From assembly GCA_029260345.1 (NCBI GenBank), contig JAJDDK010000001.1, forward strand, positions 124,001 through 188,000: a stretch of DNA of 64,000 nucleotides, in the 5' to 3' direction. The notes beneath the pieces were generated by a model that was given only the letters and a program-made list of their open reading frames with translations, made no database searches and was not told where the DNA came from. This DNA comes from Phycisphaerales bacterium (lineage in GTDB: Bacteria > Planctomycetota > Phycisphaerae > Phycisphaerales > UBA1924). Of the stretch, positions 27,201 to 35,369 are shown piece by piece (the stretch's first letter is position 1; each line of letters opens with the position of its first letter). The translations under genes and the position numbers were made by a program.

Positions 27201-28447
27201 TCACGACAATCATGTTTGGCGGCCCACACGTCAATGAGGTGTTGAGCACTTTTGACGAGGAGCCTCCGATCCCACTTTTGGCGCCGGATTTGATTTCATA
27301 CACGGTTCCAAGTGGCTTTGGATCCTTCAACAATTTTGACGTCAAGTTTCAATCAACCGGCGTGTCGCTCCTGACCGGCGGCGCCGGGCTCGACGGATCT
27401 ATTGCCGGTCCGCTCGTCAATCGCTGGATTCGTGTGTCCGCCGCGGTGAACGCGGACAGCGAATGGAGCATCACCATTGACGAAGATCGCGACGGGCCGC
27501 TACCCCCGGTGACGATGGCGACCGGCGTCGCCGTCGACAAGGGCTTCATGTACTCAAACAATGTGATCGCGAACACGACGGGATTTGACGGATTGCACGT
27601 CAATCAAGGGCGCGACATTGGGTCCGCCGGCCAACCGGCGCCGCGACTGGCGCGCATAGTGACGTTGACGGGAGAAGAAGCAGCCGTCGCGCCGGCCAAC
27701 GCGGATCAATTCAACGATTACTGCTATTACGCGACCACCCAGACGGCGACGATGGAATTCGTGGATCCACCTCTCATTGCCGAACCGGATTTGGACGACG
27801 GTACAATCATCGAAATTCGCCCGATCTCCGCGAATCAAGATGTGCTCGCGGTGCTCAATCGCCAGACCGATGGCGCCGGCATGGTCGTTGGCCCGAAGAT
27901 TCACGAGCGCTGCCCGTGGGACGGCGCTTCGGGCATCAATCAGTTTGCCATCGTTGACGAACAGAACAGCGACACGCGGCATCAGGGTCGATGGCAATTG
28001 CTTGGCGATACGAATTCTAACACCGTGTATTGGCCCAAACCCGCCGGCGGCATCGGGCACATTGACGGTCCTGCGCAAGATCCGCCAATCGCCTACAACG
28101 ATCCGTCGCTGGCGCCGCCGGATTACCCCGCGCTTCCCTATGCGCGGCCAATCCTGCTCGCCACCTGGGCAGATGACGAACACGACGGCTGGGACCCCAT
28201 GCCGCCCGTCTTCCCGCAGCAGCGCTGGCTCATCGACAACGTGCGGCTCAATGAAATTCAACTCGCACCCCCCTGCCCAGATCTCGCTGGCGACGACGGC
28301 GTCGTCAACGGTTCAGACCTCGCCCAATTGCTCGCAGCGTGGGGAACCGTGATCGGTGAATCCATCTCAGACCTCAACGGCGACGGCGTGGTTAACGGAT
28401 CGGACCTCGCGACTCTCCTCGCGAACTGGGGGACCTGCGGCGACTGA
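24230..28447 (+). CDS. Large secreted protein with C-terminal dockerin-like tail, tandem paralog 2
   Basis: 1,405 residues from the ATG at 24,230, which has GGAG 7 nt upstream and is directly followed by a signal peptide (MRLRLSTLVISSFVSAAAFA, cleavage near residue 20). The frame is open 20 codons further upstream without support. The domain plan is the same as in paralog 1: GVPRASGMPEPVGVMHELTD after the signal; DDYSTYQLTNYSNPPSSF near 110; DDFELYTPNQPM in the middle; DDFSGYLSRETIHDQGDTPF further on; and the bracketed dockerin-like tail from about residue 1,349 (CPDLAGDDGVVNG, DLNGDGVVNGSDLATLLANW). It follows paralog 1 by 106 nt, with a possible weak terminator between, so the two may be partly co-transcribed. 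Confidence 0.85.
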   Translation: MRLRLSTLVISSFVSAAAFANPVEEEKPKASPPMKPGMGVGVPRASGMPEPVGVMHELTDKEMMEEMIKRGEMDARLSPHPLEPRITLAPSGVFTIDRRREGLGLYVRDDYSTYQLTNYSNPPSSFVPLHGQVNILGRNFSADPWIGVATDAVMMTVPPGAPGGVPPTGLLGSTGERPGTYVALARASGQDSVTTAFALAMNYVFDGRVPTADQSLSYTDDWYLISIETSQWWQPTSFVEGCIMQRVFFGGTSLGGILDMIANEDEVLDRFASLGVLAGNPSIGAFFAPPDDPLVDVPVGEWFQLSATMSLSASGMLGQGLWFKSQSTVADGILDPRMAKGDLTPSDFDPVGWVNLYPGFEDDPKTIEREGVGLARTPTGQLAPRTGPFDLAPPLAVISLSGTQYGEGLDPTNTPDFQPEDAFIDNTTIIGEEYIRPNLVPDLLAPFFDDFELYTPNQPMRLQTEFWNQGYGTTGIVVPSVVGSGQALAQSHNSGSDLLETISNTRVEFPWLRTRGAAGDPATVSMSLQINPSANGVSRAVSLLNLAGDATFINLASTIGSVVFGAADPSDPTSNGDGQIWVVQPNSSFDPNQEWHDYLVRQNWAPSDLWLNPPPNSPLNTSTTLVPTGVKFPTHVPFEFRAEIEPDANDPEAAPILRVFIDDAELHPNGNPAEHFRASGLSITNVSILGSASKAGDTSSMLIDDFLHDSPLRPIATGPAFALPYADDFSGYLSRETIHDQGDTPFLSLDSVPDYQSGDTSRSLTLIQDMSAIPDEGELVCRYLVDDVFLDAGIFTIGDVVAISFEDLPTPYDTFTIQNLDCPGANGSVQYVVRSAPNQPRLETGDWTIIDLDPAPFDSNLGDVTGFRFDYFNEPRWRLAEPNAAAIVRTHADALSQEGGESDHLLEVRVLSHDTGAFSDEFPMFTTLTSILPAAEARPAHSFPDPESTAHLSFDLYIESFNEFGQPDDSLAPRSRFSVPLMGVGGRAGRITTIMFGGPHVNEVLSTFDEEPPIPLLAPDLISYTVPSGFGSFNNFDVKFQSTGVSLLTGGAGLDGSIAGPLVNRWIRVSAAVNADSEWSITIDEDRDGPLPPVTMATGVAVDKGFMYSNNVIANTTGFDGLHVNQGRDIGSAGQPAPRLARIVTLTGEEAAVAPANADQFNDYCYYATTQTATMEFVDPPLIAEPDLDDGTIIEIRPISANQDVLAVLNRQTDGAGMVVGPKIHERCPWDGASGINQFAIVDEQNSDTRHQGRWQLLGDTNSNTVYWPKPAGGIGHIDGPAQDPPIAYNDPSLAPPDYPALPYARPILLATWADDEHDGWDPMPPVFPQQRWLIDNVRLNEIQLAPPCPDLAGDDGVVNGSDLAQLLAAWGTVIGESISDLNGDGVVNGSDLATLLANWGTCGD
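28157..28431 (+). repeat. Conserved 3' block of the tandem paralogs, copy 2
   Basis: Encodes LATWADDEHDGWDPMPPVFP, QQRWLIDNVRLNE and the dockerin-like tail, and is nearly identical in protein sequence to copies 1 and 3. Confidence 0.75.
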
Positions 28448-28608
28448 AAACCGAAGCACGACCAGGAACGCTCGACTCAATCTCACCGGAACGATCGCTT
28501 CATCTCGGATAGCGCATGAATGCGATCGACGGATGCCGTTTTCATTGTTGGGAGGGCCATGGCGGCCCCGTCTTCTTGATGCATCGCCAATGGCGCCGGG
28601 AGTGACCC

Positions 28609-31600
28609 ATGTTGACACGAATTGCCATACTCGCAGTCGCCTCAGTCACTTCGGAGTCCATCGTTGCGAGTCCGCCTGACAACCTGGACATGAGACGATG
28701 GCCGCAATCTGCGCCTGAAACCAATGCGGCGCCGCGGATCATGTTGGCGCCATCACGATCCAGGATCGACGCATCAATGCTCGAAGGCGGCTTGTTCATT
28801 TTCCGCGATGACTACTCAACGTATCAGCTGACCAATTTCACAAATCCGCCAGCCTCGCTCATTTCGTTGAATGGGCAGCCCACGCCAGTCGGGACGATTT
28901 TCGTCAGCGATCAATGGGTCGGCGCCGCGACGGATTCCACGATGATGACCGTGCAGCCGGGCGAGCCAGGCGGCATCGCGCCGATCGGAAATCTGAGTTC
29001 AACAGGCCAGCCGCCCGGGCAATACATGGTGTTGGCGCGTGGCAGTGGTCAGGACTCGATAACCACTTCGTTCAGTTCTGCGCTGATCTATCAGGTTGCG
29101 CCACTTGCGCCTGCCGTTGGACAGGCGATGGTCTACACCGATGACTGGTACCTCCCATCCGCCGCGACCGCGCAATGGTGGAGCCCCACGTCGTTCATCG
29201 AGGGCGGACTCATCGATCGCGCGCACTTTGGAGGCACGCGCCTTGGCGGTGTGCTCGGCGCATTCGAGAACGACGATGAAATTCTCGATCGAGTCGTGTC
29301 CATTGGCATACCAGAGAATGCTCCCACCACGGGCGCCTTTTTCTCGGCGCCGCGTGACGGCGAGTTCGGCTTGCCGATCGGTGAGTGGTTTCAGCTTTCC
29401 TCGATCATGACGTTGAGTGCATCCGGCTGTCTGGGCTATGGCTTATGGATGAAAACGGCGGACTCGGTTGCCAATGGCTTTCTCGACCCGCGCATGGCGT
29501 CCGGCGATGTGTTCCCAAGCGATCTGGACCCCGCGGGCTGGGTGAACATTTATCCCGGGATTTCGGATGATCCAAAGACCGCCGTGCGCGAAGGTGTGGG
29601 GCGGGCCACCACTCAGTTTGGTCAACGCGCCTTGACCACAGGTGATCTCGGTTTCGCACCCCCACTGGGGTTCATCACGATTTCCGGCGCCACAATCGGC
29701 GAAGGACTTGATCCGGTCAGCGATCCGACGTTTCAACCAAACGACGCATTCATCGACAACACGACGGCGATCGGTCAATTGCACAAGCGAATCAACGTGA
29801 CGCCCGATCACGTCGTTCCCTATTTCGATGACTTCGAGCTCTATGTTCCCAATACGCCGCTTCGACTTCAAACGGATGCATGGCTCCTCGGTCTGCTTCG
29901 CACGGCGATTGCAACCCCGTCACCGGAGGGCGCCGGGCAGGCCATGGTGCAGATCGATGCGACCGGCCACGACGTGCTCAACCAAATCAACGACGTGCGC
30001 GTGCAGTTCGATGGCCTTGAAACGCGGGGAGCGATCGGTGACCCGACCGTTGTCACCGCGCGACTTCGGTTCGATCCCGCAGGCGCATCGATGACGCGCG
30101 TGGTCGAACTTCGGACGTTGTCAGGCGATGCCTACATCGCAGACTTCACAACAGGCGTCGGCGCCATCGTGTTCGGCGCGGCGGATCCGACGAACAATGC
30201 CCTCGATGCAGACGGCATGGTGTGGGTCATCCAACCGAATTCGGACTTCGATCCAAACAAAGAATGGCAGGACTATCTCGTTGAGCGCCACTGGCTGCCG
30301 GCGGACCAATGGCTCACGCCTCCCGCTGATGCGCCGCTGAATACGCAGGAAACGCTCGTCCCTACGGGCGTTGCGCATCCGCTCAATTCATTCTTTGAAT
30401 TGCGCATCGAAATCGAACCAGATGCGGATTTTCCCGCGTCGCCGCCAATCATGCGCGTGTTCATCGATGACGCAGAACTTTTCCCACATGGCGATCCATC
30501 TTCGCACTTTGTTGCAGGCGGGACATCGGTCACGACGATCCGCCTGCTTGGCGCATCGCCGAACGCGAATGCTGACGATTTGTTCTACGTCGATGACGTG
30601 GTTCATGAGGCGCCGCTGCGAGCACTCGTCGCCGGTCCCTCCTTTTCGCATCCATATATTGATGATTTCAGCGCCTACGCGACGGATGAGTCGATTCACA
30701 ACCAAGGCGACACGCCATTCCTTGCGCTAGAAAGCGTGCCTGATCATCAATCTCGTGATCATGAGCGCATGATGACGGTGATTGCCGATGCGAGCGCCGA
30801 GCCGCAGGATGGCGACCTGGTTTGCCGTTATGAAGTTGAAGACGTGTTTCTCAATTCCGGGCTTCTTGCGCCACGTCAGGTGGTCGCCATTCCATTCGGC
30901 GATCTTCCATCGCCGCACAACACCGTCGAACCGGACAATCTCGATTGCCCCGGCGCCGAATCGGATCTGGAGTTTGTGATTCGCAACGGGCACGGTCTGC
31001 CTCGTTTGGAAACCGGCGCATGGCTGTCGCTGAATGCAGAACCAGTGATGCACGCGGCATCAAGCGGCGACGTCACCGGCTATCGATATGACTTCTTCAC
31101 CGAGTCACGCTGGCGCCTCACAGAAACGAGAGCATCCGCGCGCGTCGTTTCGCTCGCTGGTGGGCCGAGTGTTGAGGGCGGGCCTGGCAATCATGCGCTG
31201 GAGATTCAAGTTCTCGAGATCGACGACGAAGGCGAACTAGAGAACTTCCCAATGCATTCGGCGCTCACGTCGATCCTCCCCGCCGTTCATGCCGCGGCTG
31301 AGAATGGCTTTGGGAATCCCGGGAAGGCTGCGCAGCTTTGCTTTGATCTGTACATCGAATCGCTTGACGAATTCGGTTCACCCAGCGACTTCGTGCCGCC
31401 GCGATCGCGCTTGAGCGTGCCGATCCTCGGCGCCGGCGGCAACGCCGGGCGCATCACGACGATCATGTTCGGCGGGCCAAATATGCGAGATGCGCAACTA
31501 GGTGGCTCCAGTGCGCAAACCATCGCTCCAGACCTCATTTCCGTGGCGCAGTTCGACGAGTCATTTCCATTTGATCTGAGATTCGAGCCCACTGGAGTTT

Positions 31601-32691
31601 CGCTCCAAACTGGGGGCGCTGGCGAAGATGGCGTCATCAGTGGGCCGCTTTTGAATCGATGGATTCGCGTGGTGGTGACGGTCAATTCCGAGAGTGACTG
31701 GACTGTTGCGATCGACGAAGATCGTGATGGCCCGCTCACTCCCGTAACAGTTGCGGCGGGCCTTGCCATCGACCATGGCGAGGAGGGCATCGAGGATGAG
31801 ATCGTCAATACGAGTGGATTTGATGGATTCAACGTTGACCTAGGGCTCGATGTCGGCAGCGGCGCTCAACCCTTGCCGCGCCGCGCCCGAATCGAGACCC
31901 TCCCTGGTGAGGAATTCGCTGTCGCGCCGGCCAATGCCGATCCGATCGACGACTACTGCTTTTATGAATTCTTCTTCGAGCAGGAGCTTGAAGACAGTGA
32001 TCCGCCCATGATCGCGCGGCCCAGCTTCGATGGATCAACCATCAACGGCGTCGGGCCGATTTCAGACAACACGGTGCGCGATGTGATTGCCGTGCTGAAT
32101 CGGCGCACGGACGGCGCCGGCATGGTGATCGGTCCCAAGATTCACGAGCGCTGCCCCTGGGACTCCGCCAGCGGCGTCAATCAATTCGCGGTCCTCAACA
32201 AGTCGACCGGCGAAGTGCAGTTTCATGGCCAATGGTCGCTACGCGGACGTACGGGTTTCTCGAACCTGGCTTCGCCGGCGCCTGCGGGCGGAATTGCGCA
32301 CACGGATGGAACGATTCAGAATCCGCCGCGCGCATACAACGATCCTTTCTTGGCGCCTGCGGACTATTCCGGAGTTGCTGAGGCTGAGCCGATCCTTCTC
32401 GCCACATGGGCCGACGACGAACACAACGGCTGGGATCCCATGCCGCCCGTCTTCCCGCAGCAGCGTTGGCTCATCGACAACGTGCGGCTCGAAGAAACCC
32501 AACTCGCGCCCCCCTGCCCTGATCTCGCCGGCGATGACGGCGTCGTCAACGGCGCGGACCTCGCCCAGCTTCTTGCGGCATGGGGAACGGTGATCGGTGA
32601 ATCCACCTCTGACTTCAACGGCGATGGCGTCGTCAACGGTTCGGACCTCGCGACTCTCCTCGCGAACTGGGGGACCTGCGATCGTCCCTGA
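28609..32691 (+). CDS. Large secreted protein with C-terminal dockerin-like tail, tandem paralog 3
   Basis: 1,360 residues with a signal peptide (MLTRIAILAVASVTSESIVA, cleavage near residue 20) and GGGAG 7 nt before the ATG. The N-terminal segment with GVPRASGMP seen in the other two copies is missing here, and DDYSTYQLTNFTNPPAS already starts at about residue 67. Later blocks match the paralogs: DDFELYVPNTPLRLQTDAWL, DDFSAYATDESIHNQGDTPF, LSVPILGAGGNAGRITTIMF and CPDLAGDDGVVNGADLAQLL with a second repeat and terminal Cys. Divergence from the other two is largest in the middle of the gene and smallest in the last 280 nt. It follows paralog 2 by 161 nt without a clear terminator. Confidence 0.85.
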   Translation: MLTRIAILAVASVTSESIVASPPDNLDMRRWPQSAPETNAAPRIMLAPSRSRIDASMLEGGLFIFRDDYSTYQLTNFTNPPASLISLNGQPTPVGTIFVSDQWVGAATDSTMMTVQPGEPGGIAPIGNLSSTGQPPGQYMVLARGSGQDSITTSFSSALIYQVAPLAPAVGQAMVYTDDWYLPSAATAQWWSPTSFIEGGLIDRAHFGGTRLGGVLGAFENDDEILDRVVSIGIPENAPTTGAFFSAPRDGEFGLPIGEWFQLSSIMTLSASGCLGYGLWMKTADSVANGFLDPRMASGDVFPSDLDPAGWVNIYPGISDDPKTAVREGVGRATTQFGQRALTTGDLGFAPPLGFITISGATIGEGLDPVSDPTFQPNDAFIDNTTAIGQLHKRINVTPDHVVPYFDDFELYVPNTPLRLQTDAWLLGLLRTAIATPSPEGAGQAMVQIDATGHDVLNQINDVRVQFDGLETRGAIGDPTVVTARLRFDPAGASMTRVVELRTLSGDAYIADFTTGVGAIVFGAADPTNNALDADGMVWVIQPNSDFDPNKEWQDYLVERHWLPADQWLTPPADAPLNTQETLVPTGVAHPLNSFFELRIEIEPDADFPASPPIMRVFIDDAELFPHGDPSSHFVAGGTSVTTIRLLGASPNANADDLFYVDDVVHEAPLRALVAGPSFSHPYIDDFSAYATDESIHNQGDTPFLALESVPDHQSRDHERMMTVIADASAEPQDGDLVCRYEVEDVFLNSGLLAPRQVVAIPFGDLPSPHNTVEPDNLDCPGAESDLEFVIRNGHGLPRLETGAWLSLNAEPVMHAASSGDVTGYRYDFFTESRWRLTETRASARVVSLAGGPSVEGGPGNHALEIQVLEIDDEGELENFPMHSALTSILPAVHAAAENGFGNPGKAAQLCFDLYIESLDEFGSPSDFVPPRSRLSVPILGAGGNAGRITTIMFGGPNMRDAQLGGSSAQTIAPDLISVAQFDESFPFDLRFEPTGVSLQTGGAGEDGVISGPLLNRWIRVVVTVNSESDWTVAIDEDRDGPLTPVTVAAGLAIDHGEEGIEDEIVNTSGFDGFNVDLGLDVGSGAQPLPRRARIETLPGEEFAVAPANADPIDDYCFYEFFFEQELEDSDPPMIARPSFDGSTINGVGPISDNTVRDVIAVLNRRTDGAGMVIGPKIHERCPWDSASGVNQFAVLNKSTGEVQFHGQWSLRGRTGFSNLASPAPAGGIAHTDGTIQNPPRAYNDPFLAPADYSGVAEAEPILLATWADDEHNGWDPMPPVFPQQRWLIDNVRLEETQLAPPCPDLAGDDGVVNGADLAQLLAAWGTVIGESTSDFNGDGVVNGSDLATLLANWGTCDRP
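32398..32680 (+). repeat. Conserved 3' block of the tandem paralogs, copy 3
   Basis: Encodes LATWADDEHNGWDPMPPVFP, QQRWLIDNVRLEE and the dockerin-like tail. Copy 3 matches copies 1 and 2 much better than the upstream coding regions do. Confidence 0.75.
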
Positions 32692-32804
32692 CGAGGGCGC
32701 CCGAGCCGCCGCTCTCGTTTCCTTTGAGAGGTCCCCGCCGAATATTCCGCGACTCAAACGTGATGGTGATGCATTGAAACCGGATCGCTGTCTCACGGTG
32801 AACG

Positions 32805-34703
32805 TCACTTGCACGAGCCCCAGTTGGCGAGAATCGTGACGAGTTCATTGACGCCGACGGCGCCGCTGTAGTCGAAGTCCTCATCGCACTCTGCGCATTC
32901 GCCCCACGTTGCGAGGACGGCGACAAGATCGAGCGAATTCACAACGCCATCGGCGTTGATATCGCCAGGACAGTCCATCGCAGTCGTGCCAACAGCGAGT
33001 TCTTCCGAGCTGATGTCATCCCACTCCGGCCCGTTCATCGTGTCAGGGTCCCACGAATTGTTGCTGCGCGACACGGTGATGGGACCGGTCGCCGGCTGCC
33101 CATTCAAGCCGGACGGTGAATCGGTCGCCGGGATGTAGACGCCGCCTTCGAGCATGAATTCCTTGACGGAGCCGTCGCCTGCGACAAACAGCCGGCCTGC
33201 ATCATCAAAGTCAAACCCATCGATCGACGGAACGGACGGATGGCTGAACATTTCAAATTGCACGTCGCCGTCGCCGACGGGTTCGATGATTCGATACAGC
33301 GCGCTGGCGTTACCGGGTCGAATCCAGGCGCTGTCATCGGCCGGATTGATTACGACCTGGCCTGTCGTTGCCGTTGGGATGTCGTTGGGCAGAATGACGC
33401 GGCGCGTTCCCGCGGGAAGCGAACGATCGACATAGAGCAGCACGCGCGAGGAGGGCGCATACATCGCCACTTCATCGCGCCCATCGACGTACGTCATAGC
33501 GCGCACCGGCTCCGGAAGCAGCACTTCGCCGATGAGCGGGTTCTGCGCAAAGCGATCGTACTTCTTCAGCCGATTTGTCTCCCCCACTTCGTAGATGTAG
33601 CCGAAGCGGTCAATGCCAACAGGAGAATCAACACCCGTTTCGGAAATCGTCGTCCATGCGCCGTCCACGAGTGACGCCCAGCCGAATTCGGCGACTCCAA
33701 ACGGGCCGCTCAGGACCGCAACGCACCAAGTTTCATCGGGACTGATGACAAGGCTCTCGACTGTTCGGTCTGGCGGAATCTGCAATGCGGTCAGACGAGG
33801 TGAAGGGATGAGCGGATCAATCGTGGTTGGCTGACGCGTCCGGACGCGATACGGCGGCCCCGCCTCCCAGTCGTACACGGCCTTCGGACGCAGCGCGAAG
33901 TAGGAATCGATAATCCGGATCTGATTGCTGCCGGCGACCCAGTCGACTGACGTGATTGGCCCCGCGACTGAGCCAAGCGCCAACATGACCCGAGCGTTCA
34001 AGTCGCGAAGTTGATAGGCGCTTTGTGTCTGCAGATTGCCACCGGTTCCGGGATCGCGAACTTTGAGCGAGAGGTTGTCTCCATCGCGGGCCGCTAGCAC
34101 AACGCTCGTGCAATGCCCGCCATCGCGATCACCGACAAAGACCAAATTTCCGTCGGACGCCAACACGTCATAACGGCCGTAGCACGTAGCGACCACGCTG
34201 CCGAAATACATCTGCGCCGCAATCTCATCGATGGTCGGCGCCCACCCGCCGACGCGGGCGCGGTGGTCGATGACGAGGCGATCCGATGAACTCGTCACCC
34301 ATACGTTCATCCCAAACGCCGCCGGCCCATGTTTCGTTCCGGTGAATGGATTTGTGCTCATCAGATTGCCGAGGACGCCCAGGTACTCGCTCATGAGTAG
34401 GTACCGCTCATCTGCCGACCACGAGCCCGGCCCCGGATTGACCTCGGAAAATCCGTGATTTGCCGCGTACGTCGCGAGATTCATGATTGACGTCGGAACG
34501 CAGTAGTATTTGCCCTCGTTCGGCAGCGCGCCTTGCGCAATGGATCCGCCTCGCTCCTGATCGAGGTCGGGCATATGGGAAATGGAAAAGGTGTAGCTCG
34601 TTGAGCTTGAGAGCTGCGCCGTCGTGAAGTCGGCGTGCGCGGACGCCCCGATCGCGGCGACGGACACAACTGCATAAGCGGACTGAATTCGGCGGATGAC
34701 CAT
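32805..34703 (-). CDS. Secreted protein with C39-like cysteine peptidase domain and dockerin-like tail
   Basis: 632 residues from the ATG at 34,703, which has AGGAG 7 nt upstream and starts a signal peptide (cleavage near residue 24, after AHA). Residues 40-225 resemble the papain-like C39 family: KYYCVPTSIMNLATYAANHG with the candidate nucleophile C68, and later DGGHCTSVVLAARDG plus VRDPG as candidate His and Asp positions. Residues 290-570 look like a beta-propeller or other repeated beta domain (LTALQIPPDRTVESLVISPD, GIDRFGYIYEVGE). The tail has two dockerin-like repeats (CPGDINADGVVNSLDLVAVL and FDYSGAVGVNELVTILANWG) and a final Cys. The gene runs opposite to the neighbouring large paralogs. 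Peptidase activity is plausible but unproven. Confidence 0.8.
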   Translation of the reverse strand: MVIRRIQSAYAVVSVAAIGASAHADFTTAQLSSSTSYTFSISHMPDLDQERGGSIAQGALPNEGKYYCVPTSIMNLATYAANHGFSEVNPGPGSWSADERYLLMSEYLGVLGNLMSTNPFTGTKHGPAAFGMNVWVTSSSDRLVIDHRARVGGWAPTIDEIAAQMYFGSVVATCYGRYDVLASDGNLVFVGDRDGGHCTSVVLAARDGDNLSLKVRDPGTGGNLQTQSAYQLRDLNARVMLALGSVAGPITSVDWVAGSNQIRIIDSYFALRPKAVYDWEAGPPYRVRTRQPTTIDPLIPSPRLTALQIPPDRTVESLVISPDETWCVAVLSGPFGVAEFGWASLVDGAWTTISETGVDSPVGIDRFGYIYEVGETNRLKKYDRFAQNPLIGEVLLPEPVRAMTYVDGRDEVAMYAPSSRVLLYVDRSLPAGTRRVILPNDIPTATTGQVVINPADDSAWIRPGNASALYRIIEPVGDGDVQFEMFSHPSVPSIDGFDFDDAGRLFVAGDGSVKEFMLEGGVYIPATDSPSGLNGQPATGPITVSRSNNSWDPDTMNGPEWDDISSEELAVGTTAMDCPGDINADGVVNSLDLVAVLATWGECAECDEDFDYSGAVGVNELVTILANWGSCK

Positions 34704-34799
34704 ATCGAATCTCCTGTGAGCCTCTGAGCCTCTCAAACCTCAAGCGAACTCCAGAGGAGAAGTGGCCGGAAATTCACCCCAAACCCCTATGATGGCGGC

Positions 34800-35369
34800 A
34801 TGCCCGATCAGGAAGCCCACTCCGGCATGGGCGATGCACTCGAGCCACTGACGGATGAGTTGGTTGACGCGCTCTATGGCGAATTGCGTCGAGCGGCGGG
34901 CGCTTTGATGGCCCAGGAGCGCGCTGGCGGCGCCGGGCACACCCTTCAGCCAACCGCCCTGGTGCATGAGGTCTGGATTCGGCTTGCCCCGGATGACCGG
35001 CGTTGGAACGGGCGATCCCACTTCCTGCGCACCGCCGCCCAAGCGATGCGGAGATTGCTGGTCGACCATGCGCGTGCCAAGGGCGCCGACCGTCGCGGCG
35101 GCGGCTGGACGCGAGAACCACTCGACGCCGTCGAAATGACCCAGCAGGAATCTGATGTCGATCTCATCGCGCTCGATGCGGCGCTCGATCGCCTCGCAAG
35201 ACTGGACGCTCGCAAGGCTGAGATTGTGCGGTTGCGCTATTTCGCCGGTCTCACGATCGAAGAGACCGCGGCAGCGCTTGGGCTAGGTCGGACAACGGTG
35301 AAAGACGAGTGGACGCACGCCAGATTGCTGCTCCTCCGAGAAATCAGCGATGGAGATCCGGCGCCGTGA
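34800..35369 (+). CDS. ECF sigma factor of the planctomycete type
   Basis: 189 residues matching the Sigma70_ECF family (PF07638/TIGR02999 type), which is expanded in planctomycetes. Evidence: LVDALYGELRRAAGALMAQE, GHTLQPTALVHEVWIRLAPD, NGRSHFLRTAAQAMRRLLVD (region 2) and DARKAEIVRLRYFAGLTIEE with TAAALGLGRTTVKDEWTHAR (region 4 helix-turn-helix). The start ATG at 34,800 lacks a strong Shine-Dalgarno. Its stop overlaps the GTG start of the kinase gene, so the two are translated together. It is divergent from the C39-like gene by 96 nt. Confidence 0.93.
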   Translation: MPDQEAHSGMGDALEPLTDELVDALYGELRRAAGALMAQERAGGAGHTLQPTALVHEVWIRLAPDDRRWNGRSHFLRTAAQAMRRLLVDHARAKGADRRGGGWTREPLDAVEMTQQESDVDLIALDAALDRLARLDARKAEIVRLRYFAGLTIEETAAALGLGRTTVKDEWTHARLLLLREISDGDPAP

